Shown here: positions 54,837-63,228 of the stretch, piece by piece
Position numbering within the stretch: position 1 is the first letter of the stretch
How the letters are laid out: the number at the start of each line of letters is the position of its first letter
Source: Allomuricauda sp.
Lineage (GTDB): Bacteria; Bacteroidota; Bacteroidia; Flavobacteriales; Flavobacteriaceae
Direction: 5' to 3'
DNA length: 64,000 bases
Assembly (NCBI GenBank): GCA_017795045.1
Contig: CP051244.1
Coordinates: 3,535,527-3,599,526 of the forward strand
The notes under the pieces: model-generated
Told to the model about the DNA's origin: nothing
The model's database searches: none
Seen by the model: only the letters and a program-made list of their open reading frames with translations
Made by a program: the position numbers and the translations under genes

Positions 54837-55720
54837 GCTTCTTTGGTCTTGTGCCTTTCCCTGGCCAAAAGGGTGTTTTTCAACAACATGGCAATGGTCA
54901 TGGGGCCCACTCCTCCGGGAACCGGGGTAATGTACGATGCTTTTTTGCTTACATTTTCAAAATCGACATCACCGGTGATGTAATACCCTTTTTCCTTGGT
55001 TTCATCAGGAACACGGGTAATGCCCACATCAATGACCACTACGCCGTCCTTCACCATATCGGCCTTAAGGAAATTGGGGACTCCCAACGCCGAGACCACA
55101 ATATCGGCCTGTAAGGTAATCGATTTAAGGTCCTTGGTCCTACTATGGGTCAAGGTGACCGTGGCATCGGCCGCTTTTCCTTTCTGACTCATCAAAATAC
55201 TGATGGGCCTTCCCACAATATGGCTCCTCCCGATCACTACGGCATGTTTTCCAGAGGTATCCACATCGTATCGGCGCAGCAGCTCCATAATACCAAAGGG
55301 AGTAGCGGGAATAAACGACTCCATATCAAGCGCCATTCTACCAAAATTGGTGGGATGAAAACCGTCCACATCCTTGTTGGGGTCAACGGCCAACAATACC
55401 TTTTCCTCATCAATATGTTTGGGCAGGGGCAGCTGTACAATATATCCGTCAATATCAGGATTGGCATTAAGTTCCGCTACCTGCTTTAATAGGGCATCTT
55501 CCGTGGTGTCTTCGGGAAGGTGGACCAAGGTGGATTCGAAACCTATTTTTTTACAGGAACGTACTTTACTGCCCACATAGGTTAGGCTAGCACCATCGTT
55601 CCCTACCAAAACAGCGGCCAAATGGGGCACTTTTTCCCCTCTTTCTTTCATTTGGGCCACCTCAACGGCGATCTCTTCTTTGATTTGGTTTGATATTTTC
55701 TTTCCGTCAAGGATTTCCAT
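54833..55720 (-). CDS. folD: Bifunctional methylenetetrahydrofolate dehydrogenase/cyclohydrolase
   Basis: The 295-residue cytoplasmic enzyme has the catalytic YVGSKVRSCKKIGFES lysine region, IVQLPLPKHID, the NADP-binding VIGRSHIVGRP and the C-terminal TPVPGGVGPMTIAMLL. It interconverts methylene-, methenyl- and formyl-tetrahydrofolate in one-carbon metabolism. It is expected in every Bacteroidota genome. It is followed on the same strand upstream by ffh with a heptamer tandem repeat in the gap. Confidence 0.96.
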   Translation of the reverse strand: MEILDGKKISNQIKEEIAVEVAQMKERGEKVPHLAAVLVGNDGASLTYVGSKVRSCKKIGFESTLVHLPEDTTEDALLKQVAELNANPDIDGYIVQLPLPKHIDEEKVLLAVDPNKDVDGFHPTNFGRMALDMESFIPATPFGIMELLRRYDVDTSGKHAVVIGRSHIVGRPISILMSQKGKAADATVTLTHSRTKDLKSITLQADIVVSALGVPNFLKADMVKDGVVVIDVGITRVPDETKEKGYYITGDVDFENVSKKASYITPVPGGVGPMTIAMLLKNTLLARERHKTKEA

Positions 55721-55765
55721 GGTCTGGTTTTGGTTTTGTTGGGTAATTAAATAATGGCTCTTTTA

Positions 55766-55820
55766 TCTGATGTCTGATGTCTGATGTCTGATGTCTGATG
55801 TCTGATGTCTGATGTCTGAT
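55766..55820. repeat. Tandem repeat of TCTGATG (about 7.9 copies)
   Basis: Fifty-five bases consist of consecutive perfect copies of the heptamer TCTGATG. They lie between the folD start and the ffh stop, four bases after the latter (minus strand), so they sit in the 3' region of ffh and the upstream region of folD. Confidence 0.9.
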
Positions 55821-55824
55821 AAAA

Positions 55825-57153
55825 TTATCGCATGTTCTGCATCATCTGCATCATCTTTTTGCCGCCTCCGCCTTGCATCATCTTCATCATTTTGCTCATT
55901 TGGTCGAACTGTTTCAGCAATTGATTCACTTCTTGGATGGAAGTACCACTACCTGCAGCAATACGCTTTTTACGACTGGCATTGAGTTTGGATGGTGTAG
56001 AGCGTTCATCTGGGGTCATGGAATGGATAATGGCCTCAATATGCTTAAAGGCATCATCATCGATATCCAAACCTTTCAGGGCCTTTCCTGCACCGGGAAT
56101 CATCCCCATAAGGTCTTTCATGTTCCCCATCCGCTTGATCTGCTGAATCTGACTTAGGAAATCGTCAAAACCAAACTTGTTCTTGGCAATTTTCTTTTGG
56201 ATCTTGCGGGCCTGTTCCTCATCGAACTGCTCTTGGGCACGTTCCACCAAGGAAACCACATCTCCCATCCCCAAAATACGATCGGCCATCCTTGAAGGGT
56301 GGAAAACGTCTATGGCCTCCATTTTTTCACCGGTACCGATGAACTTGATGGGCTTGTCCACCACAGATTTAATGGAAATGGCTGCACCCCCACGGGTATC
56401 ACCATCCAATTTGGTCAAGATAACCCCATCAAAGTTGAGCACATCGTTAAAGGCCTTGGCGGTATTCACCGCATCCTGACCGGTCATGGAATCCACCACA
56501 AAAAGGGTTTCCTGAGGCTCAATGGCTTTATGGATGTTGGCAATCTCGGTCATCATCTGTTCATCCACGGCCAATCGACCTGCAGTATCCACGATCACCA
56601 CATTGCAACCTAAACTTTTGGCGTGTTTTATACCGGCCTTGGCAATGGCCACGGGATCATTGTTCTCCCGATCGGAATATACCTCTACCCCTATTTGCTC
56701 CCCGACCACATGCAACTGGTCAATCGCAGCGGGACGGTACACATCACAGGCCACCAACAATGGCTTTTTGGTCTTCTTATTTTTGAGGTAATTGGCCAAT
56801 TTTCCAGAAAACGTGGTCTTACCGGAACCTTGCAGACCGGACATTAAAATCACCGATGGATTTCCTGACAGGTCTATATCCTCGGCATCGCCACCCATTA
56901 GCTGGGTAAGTTCGTCCTTGACAATCTTTACCATAAGCTGGCCAGGCTGCAGGGTGGTCAGTACATTCTGACCCAATGCCTTTTCTTTTACGGTATTGGT
57001 AAATTCCTTGGCTATCTTAAAGTTGACATCGGCATCCAAAAGGGCCCTACGAACTTCCTTAAGGGTCTCCGCCACATTGATCTCCGTAATCTGTCCATGT
57101 CCTTTGAGGACGTGGAGCGCCTTATCCAGTTTATCGCTTAAATTGTCGAACAT
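55825..57153 (-). CDS. ffh: Signal recognition particle protein
   Basis: The 442-residue protein has an N-terminal four-helix N domain, a GTPase G domain (G1 GLQGSGKTTFSGKLA, DTAGRL, TKLDGDTRGGA) and a methionine-rich M domain from about residue 300 ending with MMKMMQ, GGGG and MMQMMQNMR. It binds SRP RNA and the signal sequences of membrane proteins and works with FtsY. It has normal length. A -7 box lies at 57180-57187. Confidence 0.97.
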   Translation of the reverse strand: MFDNLSDKLDKALHVLKGHGQITEINVAETLKEVRRALLDADVNFKIAKEFTNTVKEKALGQNVLTTLQPGQLMVKIVKDELTQLMGGDAEDIDLSGNPSVILMSGLQGSGKTTFSGKLANYLKNKKTKKPLLVACDVYRPAAIDQLHVVGEQIGVEVYSDRENNDPVAIAKAGIKHAKSLGCNVVIVDTAGRLAVDEQMMTEIANIHKAIEPQETLFVVDSMTGQDAVNTAKAFNDVLNFDGVILTKLDGDTRGGAAISIKSVVDKPIKFIGTGEKMEAIDVFHPSRMADRILGMGDVVSLVERAQEQFDEEQARKIQKKIAKNKFGFDDFLSQIQQIKRMGNMKDLMGMIPGAGKALKGLDIDDDAFKHIEAIIHSMTPDERSTPSKLNASRKKRIAAGSGTSIQEVNQLLKQFDQMSKMMKMMQGGGGKKMMQMMQNMR

Positions 57154-57179
57154 GTTCTTACTTCAGTTTAAAAGAGGGA

Positions 57180-57187
57180 CAAATTTA
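57180..57187 (-). promoter_or_regulatory. -7 box of ffh
   Basis: Read on the minus strand, TAAATTTG matches TAnnTTTG exactly and lies 26 bases before the ffh ATG. Confidence 0.5.
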
Positions 57188-57202
57188 AGAATAATTAAAA
57201 AG

Positions 57203-57234
57203 AAAAGGACGGCTTTGGGGAGAGCCGTCCTTTT
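57203..57234 (-). terminator. Intrinsic terminator after the repeat lipoprotein gene
   Basis: AAAAGGACGGCT (57203-57214) and AGCCGTCCTTTT (57223-57234) form a perfect 12-bp stem with an eight-base loop. On the minus strand it is followed by CTTTTTAATT. It separates the lipoprotein transcript from the ffh promoter immediately downstream. Confidence 0.85.
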
Positions 57235-57257
57235 CAAACTAACAGATTGGGGTAATT

Positions 57258-59021
57258 TTATGGTTTTTCGAAGACCAATATCTCCGTTGAGTTCTCTTGT
57301 TCGTGTACCAATTCAATTCTGTTGGCCTCAACCATGTTGATGTACCAGTCCTCGGTAAGCTCTCCCAAAGAGCCTTCTGCGCCCAGATTTAGGTAGAATT
57401 TGAGTACCCCGTCATGGTTTCTCAATACTCTCCAAAGTCCTTCGGCAATTGGATCATCATTTATGGATACCCCTACTTGGTGCATGGTATCGAAATTGAA
57501 TTCCATAGTAGCGTATTCACTGGTAAGGTCTTCATTGTTTTCTTTATACTGCGCAACCATCCATGGTCCACCCATCATGATGTTTCTGATTTCGGCCACG
57601 TCCTCATCATCGGCATTATCATTACAGACCCGTTGTAGGATCAATTCATATCCGATATCCTCTACATCGAACTTAAGCCTATCATTGGCAAGGTCCCTCA
57701 AAGGCCATTCAAAGCTTACTCCAGGTTCATCACCCATAGTGATCATAAGCGACAACACCAACTGGCTGTTAAGGCCTATTTCCCAAGTACCTTCAGAAGT
57801 TGATACGCCATTGCTCAAGGTAACCACACCTTCTGCCATAAACTTGAATTCATAGCCCAACAATCTTTCAATCTCTTCCCCTTGGTTTTTCACCTTTTTA
57901 ATGATCCACTCGCACTCACTTAGGATAGCTCTCAACGTATCAGGGTCTGGTTCTTCCCCAGAATTGATGTCACATCGTTGTTTTAGGACAATTCTATTGC
58001 CGCCTTCAGCATAAAGCTTGATCTTGCCTTCACCAATTTCATAGACCACCCATTCCAAATTAAAATCAACAAGGGTATCAAATTCCAAGGTCAACAAGGG
58101 CCCATGATCGGACTGGCTAGTACTCCATGTACCATTAATGGTATTTCCGCTGGCCACTTTTACTGCTACGGTACCATCTTCGGCAAACGTCATCAAATAT
58201 TCAAAATATTGACCGGTTTGGTCCACATCATCACGAATCACTTCACGTACTTCCCAAGGACATTCCACCAAATAGGCATCCAATCGCTCTTCGGTAAAAT
58301 CGTCATCGTTGTAGTCATCGTCATCGTCCTCGTCACAATCGTCCTTGGCATTGCTCAAGGCAGCGGCCAGTGACGTATTGTTCTCGACAACAATTTCGGT
58401 ACCGTCATATTTTTTTAGGGTAATGGGAAAATCTATGCTCACCAAGGCATTATCCTCAAGTTCGGCAAAAAACTTTCTCATTTGCTCATCGCTTTCAATC
58501 TGGACCTCACCGGACAATTGGTTGTTCACATCAAAAGTGAAGAGCGTGATGGGGTAGACAAAATCGATACATTCAATGTCGTCATCGTCACCTCCTTCAA
58601 GGCAATCCCTGGCCATTTCTTCCAGTTGATCCTTGCTTTGGATTACAATTTCACTAAAATCGGAAAGGGTAATGGTAATGGGAAAAATGATATCCAAAAT
58701 ATCGTCATCATCTTCCAACTCATCAAAGATTTCTTCAATGGTATGCAGATCTTCCTTGGAATCAATGGTGATTTGAATACCATTTACTTCAACGGTATAG
58801 GGGAAGTTAACGGCGAAACAACTGGCGCGATCAACGATATTGTCATACGAGCCATCTTTCGCTGATGTTTTTTGGATCAATTGGGCCGTATTGGAATTGG
58901 CGATGATAGTTTCTTGTTCTTGGGGGCCTCCAACTTCTTCGAACTCATCTTGGCAGGCGGTAAAATTAAGGGCCAAAAGAAAAAGGCCGGTGTAAAAGAA
59001 GTTGCTTATCAACTTTTTCAT
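57258..59021 (-). CDS. Unrecognised repeat-containing surface lipoprotein
   Basis: Using the ATG at 59021 the protein has 587 residues; longer frames add 16 residues before the signal. The lipoprotein signal ends with C23 in ALNFTACQDEFEE, and acidic residues after the cysteine suit surface export. The first half has four related segments (FPYTVEVNG, FPITITLSD, YPITLFTFD, FPITLKKYD) separated by very acidic stretches (DDDDD). The second half has three repeats of about 100 residues starting with CPWEV, CEWII and GPWMV, each with an edge-to-edge beta pattern (lipocalin-like in style). No known family was identified. It is divergent from the ECF sigma gene and has a motif shared with fecR. Confidence 0.78.
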   Translation of the reverse strand: MKKLISNFFYTGLFLLALNFTACQDEFEEVGGPQEQETIIANSNTAQLIQKTSAKDGSYDNIVDRASCFAVNFPYTVEVNGIQITIDSKEDLHTIEEIFDELEDDDDILDIIFPITITLSDFSEIVIQSKDQLEEMARDCLEGGDDDDIECIDFVYPITLFTFDVNNQLSGEVQIESDEQMRKFFAELEDNALVSIDFPITLKKYDGTEIVVENNTSLAAALSNAKDDCDEDDDDDYNDDDFTEERLDAYLVECPWEVREVIRDDVDQTGQYFEYLMTFAEDGTVAVKVASGNTINGTWSTSQSDHGPLLTLEFDTLVDFNLEWVVYEIGEGKIKLYAEGGNRIVLKQRCDINSGEEPDPDTLRAILSECEWIIKKVKNQGEEIERLLGYEFKFMAEGVVTLSNGVSTSEGTWEIGLNSQLVLSLMITMGDEPGVSFEWPLRDLANDRLKFDVEDIGYELILQRVCNDNADDEDVAEIRNIMMGGPWMVAQYKENNEDLTSEYATMEFNFDTMHQVGVSINDDPIAEGLWRVLRNHDGVLKFYLNLGAEGSLGELTEDWYINMVEANRIELVHEQENSTEILVFEKP

Positions 59022-59054
59022 AACAATTTGAATTTTGGGGTTAGAATTCATTCC

Positions 59055-59083
59055 TAAAACAACTCTCAAAAAAAAAACCCTAC
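59055..59083 (-). promoter_or_regulatory. Bipartite motif upstream of the repeat lipoprotein gene
   Basis: Read on the minus strand, GTAGGGTTTTTT is followed by eight bases and then GTTGTTTTA. The same layout occurs at 59722-59750 before fecR, with 23 of 29 positions identical and equal spacing. It ends about 33 bases before the ATG at 59021, where a promoter is expected. Confidence 0.55.
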
Positions 59084-59104
59084 CCTTTCTTAAATTTTTT
59101 AAAA

Positions 59105-59112
59105 TATCTTTG
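59105..59112 (+). promoter_or_regulatory. -7 box of the ECF sigma gene
   Basis: TATCTTTG matches TAnnTTTG exactly, 22 bases before the sigma ATG. The sigma factor gene thus appears to use the housekeeping promoter rather than the bipartite motif. Confidence 0.5.
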
Positions 59113-59134
59113 AGAAGGAAACAAACTCCTTCCT

Positions 59135-59635
59135 ATGAGCAATGTTTGCGAAGATCAGATCTTCAGTTCCATATTCAAGGCCCATTCCAAAACGGTATTC
59201 AATTACATCTATTATAAGTTTGGCAATGCCGAAAAAGCAAATGATGCCGTGCAGGAAGCTTTTGTAAAGCTTTGGGAGAATTGCGCCAAGGTAAGCCCGG
59301 AAAAGGCGAAATCCTACGTCTATACAGTGGCCAACAATCTATATTTAAATGTAATCAAGGCCGAAAAAGTGCGGTTGAAGTATGCGAACTCCGTGGATGA
59401 CCATTCCTCTAATCTCTCCCCGGAATTTTTGATGGAGGAAAAGCAATACAGGGAAAAACTGGAAAATGCGCTGAACGAACTTCCCGAAAACCAACGCACC
59501 ACTTTTTTATTGAATAGGATCGATGGGAAAAAATATGCAGAAATTGCCGAAATGGAAGGCGTAAGTATAAAAGCTATTGAAAAACGAATGCATTTGGCCC
59601 TAAAAAGTCTGAGGGAACAGATTGATGGGATATGA
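59135..59635 (+). CDS. ECF RNA polymerase sigma factor (FecI-like)
   Basis: The 166-residue protein has sigma region 2 (about 8-80, with IFKAHSKTVFNYIYYKFGNAEKANDAVQEAFVKLW, which includes the -10-binding helices) and region 4 (about 105-160, with LPENQRTTFLLNRIDGKKYAEIAEMEGVSIKAIEKRMHLAL). It is of the Bacteroidota FecI-like type. It lies 136 bases before fecR, which encodes its likely anti-sigma factor, and the TonB receptor follows. Confidence 0.92.
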   Translation: MSNVCEDQIFSSIFKAHSKTVFNYIYYKFGNAEKANDAVQEAFVKLWENCAKVSPEKAKSYVYTVANNLYLNVIKAEKVRLKYANSVDDHSSNLSPEFLMEEKQYREKLENALNELPENQRTTFLLNRIDGKKYAEIAEMEGVSIKAIEKRMHLALKSLREQIDGI

Positions 59636-59721
59636 TACAATGGACAATTCACAATTAGCAATAATCAATTGCGGTTAACTATTATTGAACATTGCTCATT
59701 GCAAGATTGTAAATTGAAAAA

Positions 59722-59750
59722 GTAGGGTTTTTTAGAAGAGTGTTGTTATA
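59722..59750 (+). promoter_or_regulatory. Bipartite motif upstream of fecR
   Basis: GTAGGGTTTTTT (59722-59733), eight bases, then GTTGTTATA (59742-59750), ending 21 bases before the fecR ATG. It matches 59055-59083 on the other strand at 23 of 29 positions with no gap. It is a candidate target promoter of the adjacent sigma factor. Confidence 0.55.
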
Positions 59751-59771
59751 ATAAGGTAAAGCATAGAAACC

Positions 59772-60686
59772 ATGCAAGAAAATTACTTGGCAAAATGGCT
59801 CAACGGAGAGCTTTCCGAGGAAGAACTCGCGGAATTTAAAAAGTCCGACGAGTATGCTTCCTATCAGAAACTCAAGGAGGTTTCAAGCACATTGAAAGCT
59901 CCTGATTTTGATATGGACCAAGCTTTTGAGCGCATCAACGAGGAGCGTATGGGCCAAACCCCGAAGGTCATTACCCTTAACCCGTTCAAGAAATTCCTTA
60001 AGGTGGCTGCCGTCATTGCCATTATGCTTGCCGGTTCCTATTTCTACCTCAACACCTTGGATGAATCCATCAGTACGCAATTTGCAGAACGCACAGAGGT
60101 GACTCTTCCCGACAACTCCGAGATTTTCCTCAATGCCGATTCCCAGATTTCCTACAGTAAAAAGAATTGGGACAAGGAACGAAACGTCTCCTTGAATGGA
60201 GAAGCCTTCTTTAAGGTGGCCAAAGGAAAAAAATTCACTGTGGCAACAGACCATGGAACCGTAGCTGTATTGGGCACCCAGTTCAATGTGGAAAACCGCA
60301 AGAGTTTTTTTGAGGTCACCTGTTATGAAGGATTGGTAAGTGTTGCGTTCAACAACCAAGAGACCAAACTGCCCGCCGGTTCTTCGTTTTTGGTTATCAA
60401 TGGAAAATTGGTGGACACATCCCAACCCAAGGAAGCCCAACCTTCTTGGATGAACAATGAAAGTAGCTTTGAGGGCATTCCCCTGGAATATGTATTCGCC
60501 GAGCTGGAAAGACAGTTCAATGTCCATGTAAAAACTGAGAATATAAACACAGCATTACTTTTTACAGGCACTTTCAACAACACAGACCTCAATATGGCGT
60601 TAAAAAGTATAAGTACCCCCTCCCAAATCCATTACAAACTTGAGGGTGATAATGTACTTTTCTATGCTGGGAACACTCCGCAATAG
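59772..60686 (+). CDS. FecR-family anti-sigma factor
   Basis: The 304-residue protein has a short cytoplasmic N-terminal part with a sigma-binding helix (about 1-70), one membrane helix (about 75-92, VAAVIAIMLAGSYFYL) and a periplasmic FecR domain (about 105-215, with RTEVTLPDNSEIFLNADSQISYS and FKVAKGKKFTVATDHGTVAVLGTQFNV). A DUF4974 STN-like tail (about 225-300, with LEYVFAELERQFNVHVKTEN) completes it. It would hold the sigma factor inactive until the TonB receptor reports ligand. Its gene overlaps the receptor gene, so they are translated together. Confidence 0.9.
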   Translation: MQENYLAKWLNGELSEEELAEFKKSDEYASYQKLKEVSSTLKAPDFDMDQAFERINEERMGQTPKVITLNPFKKFLKVAAVIAIMLAGSYFYLNTLDESISTQFAERTEVTLPDNSEIFLNADSQISYSKKNWDKERNVSLNGEAFFKVAKGKKFTVATDHGTVAVLGTQFNVENRKSFFEVTCYEGLVSVAFNNQETKLPAGSSFLVINGKLVDTSQPKEAQPSWMNNESSFEGIPLEYVFAELERQFNVHVKTENINTALLFTGTFNNTDLNMALKSISTPSQIHYKLEGDNVLFYAGNTPQ

Positions 60687-63228
60687 CCAGTTCTGCCTTT
60701 TGTTGGGCTTTTTACTGTTCTTCCTCACCCTACCCGCCCAGGAAAAACAGCAAACCCCTGTTGACCTTATTTCTTATATAAAAACCTTGGAAGATCGGTT
60801 CAATATCAAATTTTCATATCTCAATGAGGATTTGGACGATTTCAAGCTCTCCGTTCCGGAGAACAGAGTCAGTTTGGAGGACATTCTAAACTATATCGAG
60901 TCCAAATTTCAGATACGGGCAGAAAAACTTGATGAACGCTACTATACCCTGACCAAGAGTTCCCATGTATCCCTTTGCGGAACGGTACTGGACAACTTTG
61001 CCGAAAATACCATTCCCGGTGCTTCCTTGGAGGTTTTAGGAACCAAGATTGCCCAGACCACGGATACCAATGGCAGTTTTTCCATGAACAACATACCTAG
61101 GGATGCCTCTCTTAAAATTCGATATTTGGGCTATCTCACCAAGTACATTCCCATTGAAGATTTGATCCGCCAAGGGCCTTGTACAAAAATCCTGATGGCC
61201 CCGCACTACGAACAATTGGATGAGGTCATTGTATACAAGTATTTGACCACGGGAATCCTCAAAGAACAAGATGGGAGTATTACCTTGAACACCGCTGAAT
61301 TTGGAATCCTGCCAGGACTTATAGAACCCGATGTGTTACAGACCGTTCAGGCGCTGCCCGGAATAAAAAGTATTGATGAGACCGTATCCGACATCAATGT
61401 GAGGGGTGGCACCAACGACCAGAACCTCGTACTGTGGAACGGCATAAAAATGTATCAGTTTGGGCATTTTTTTGGGTTGATATCTGCCTTTAACCCTTAT
61501 CTGACCGATAAGGTCTCCGTTATAAAAAATGGGACGCCCGCTGCCTTTGGTGATGGGGTGAGCAGCGTCATTCAAATGGAGACCAACAACCACATCACCG
61601 ACGGTTTTGAAGGTGGTGCAGGTTTCAACTTTATCAGTGGGGATATTTTTGGCCAATTTCCGTTGAACGATAAAATCGGGCTTCAGTTTTCCGCGAGACG
61701 CTCCACTACAGATTTTCTGAATACCCCCACTTACAGCAAATTCTTTGACAGGGCCTTTCAGGACAGTAAAGTCATCGACGAGAATAATGTTACGGTGGAC
61801 GACAACATTTCCCGGAACGAGAATTTCTTTTTCTATGATTTCACCGGAAAATTGCTCTATGACATCAATGATTATCACAAAGTAAGGTTCAGTGCCATCC
61901 ACATCAACAACAATCTGGAATATGTGGAAACTGATGAAACCAATGACGAAACCACCCAGAGTATTTTGGAACAGACCAATATTTCCGTTGGTGGGCAATT
62001 GCTAAGTCAGTGGTCCGATAGGTTTTCCACTCACCTCAACCTGTATTATTCCAGGTACAATTTGGATGCCCAAAGCATCTATGCCAACCAGATACAACAA
62101 TTGGAACAAAAAAACATTGTGGACGAAAGGGCCATTAAGCTTAACACGGAATATCAGTTCTCGGACCAGCTAGAATGGACCAACGGCTTTCAATATATTG
62201 AAACAGGGGTTATCAATCGGGCTTTTGTGACCCAACCCAGTTTTGACACCAATATCAAGGGGGTCATCCGTATTCATTCGCCCTATTCAGAAATTGGATA
62301 CCGCTCTTATGAAAACAAATTCATTGGAAAATTTGGTGCCCGTATCAATCTTATTGAAAACTTGTATACGTTCAATAAACTCTTGGTGGAACCCCGCATC
62401 AACCTTAACTTCAAATTGGCCAATTATCTGCGTGCCCAAGTACTGGGGGAATTTAAAAGTCAGACCACCAACCAGATCATCGATTTGGAACAAAACTTTT
62501 TGGGGATTGAAAAACGCCGATGGACCTTATCCAACGATGACACCCTTCCTGTGACACAGAGTATGCAAGGTTCGGTGGGCATCAATTACGAAAAGAACAA
62601 TTTTTATCTGGGCCTTGAAGGGTTTTATAAGAATGTGGATGGGATCAGCACCCGCACCCAAGGTTTCCAGAACCAAAATCAATTCAGTGGGGAAATAGGT
62701 AGCTATGATGTAAAGGGGATTGAGTTCCTCATCAACAAAAGAGGCGACCATTATAGCACATGGCTGAGCTATACCTACAACAAAAATGATTACACTTTTG
62801 ACTCCATTGTGCCCCATAGCTTCCCCAACAATCTGGACATCCGGCATACCGTCTCCTTTGCGGGAACCTACAACTACCAAAACCTAAAATTGAGTCTGGG
62901 GATCAATTACCGGACCGGAAAACCCTATACCGAACCCTTGGATGGGGATGAGGCATTGGACAACTCTTTTTTCCCGGCCAGAATCAATTATAGATCCCCC
63001 AACAGCAGTCGTCTTCCCGAATATTTCAGGGCCGATGCCTCTGCCATCTACAGTTTTGATCTCTCCCGAAGGATACGTGCCAATGCAGGGGTATCCCTCT
63101 TAAATATGACCAACCGAAAAAATAGCCTGAACCGGTATTACCGTGTCAATGATGAAAACCAGATTGAAGCTGTGGAAAGCGTTTCTCTAGGTATTACCCC
63201 CAATGTAAGTTTCAGGGTGAATTTCTAG
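60664..63228 (+). CDS. TonB-dependent receptor with N-terminal STN signalling domain
   Basis: From the ATG at 60664 (23-base overlap with fecR; ATG at 60652 is an alternative) the protein has 854 residues. It has a signal peptide ending TLPAQ, an STN-type signalling domain (about 30-95, with LEDRFNIKFSYL and LEDILNYIESKFQIRAEKL), a carboxypeptidase-like domain (about 105-190, with GTVLDNFAENTIPGASLEVLGT), a plug domain with VRGGTNDQNLVLWNGIKMYQ and a barrel ending in VSFRVNF. It has no SusD partner, and 854 residues is shorter than SusC. STN domains contact FecR, so this receptor probably signals ligand binding to the sigma factor. The ligand is unknown. Confidence 0.9.
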   Translation: MLGTLRNSQFCLLLGFLLFFLTLPAQEKQQTPVDLISYIKTLEDRFNIKFSYLNEDLDDFKLSVPENRVSLEDILNYIESKFQIRAEKLDERYYTLTKSSHVSLCGTVLDNFAENTIPGASLEVLGTKIAQTTDTNGSFSMNNIPRDASLKIRYLGYLTKYIPIEDLIRQGPCTKILMAPHYEQLDEVIVYKYLTTGILKEQDGSITLNTAEFGILPGLIEPDVLQTVQALPGIKSIDETVSDINVRGGTNDQNLVLWNGIKMYQFGHFFGLISAFNPYLTDKVSVIKNGTPAAFGDGVSSVIQMETNNHITDGFEGGAGFNFISGDIFGQFPLNDKIGLQFSARRSTTDFLNTPTYSKFFDRAFQDSKVIDENNVTVDDNISRNENFFFYDFTGKLLYDINDYHKVRFSAIHINNNLEYVETDETNDETTQSILEQTNISVGGQLLSQWSDRFSTHLNLYYSRYNLDAQSIYANQIQQLEQKNIVDERAIKLNTEYQFSDQLEWTNGFQYIETGVINRAFVTQPSFDTNIKGVIRIHSPYSEIGYRSYENKFIGKFGARINLIENLYTFNKLLVEPRINLNFKLANYLRAQVLGEFKSQTTNQIIDLEQNFLGIEKRRWTLSNDDTLPVTQSMQGSVGINYEKNNFYLGLEGFYKNVDGISTRTQGFQNQNQFSGEIGSYDVKGIEFLINKRGDHYSTWLSYTYNKNDYTFDSIVPHSFPNNLDIRHTVSFAGTYNYQNLKLSLGINYRTGKPYTEPLDGDEALDNSFFPARINYRSPNSSRLPEYFRADASAIYSFDLSRRIRANAGVSLLNMTNRKNSLNRYYRVNDENQIEAVESVSLGITPNVSFRVNF

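Noticed and set aside
55766-55820. CRISPR array
   Set aside because: The repeat unit is seven bases, has no spacers and there are no cas genes in the window.
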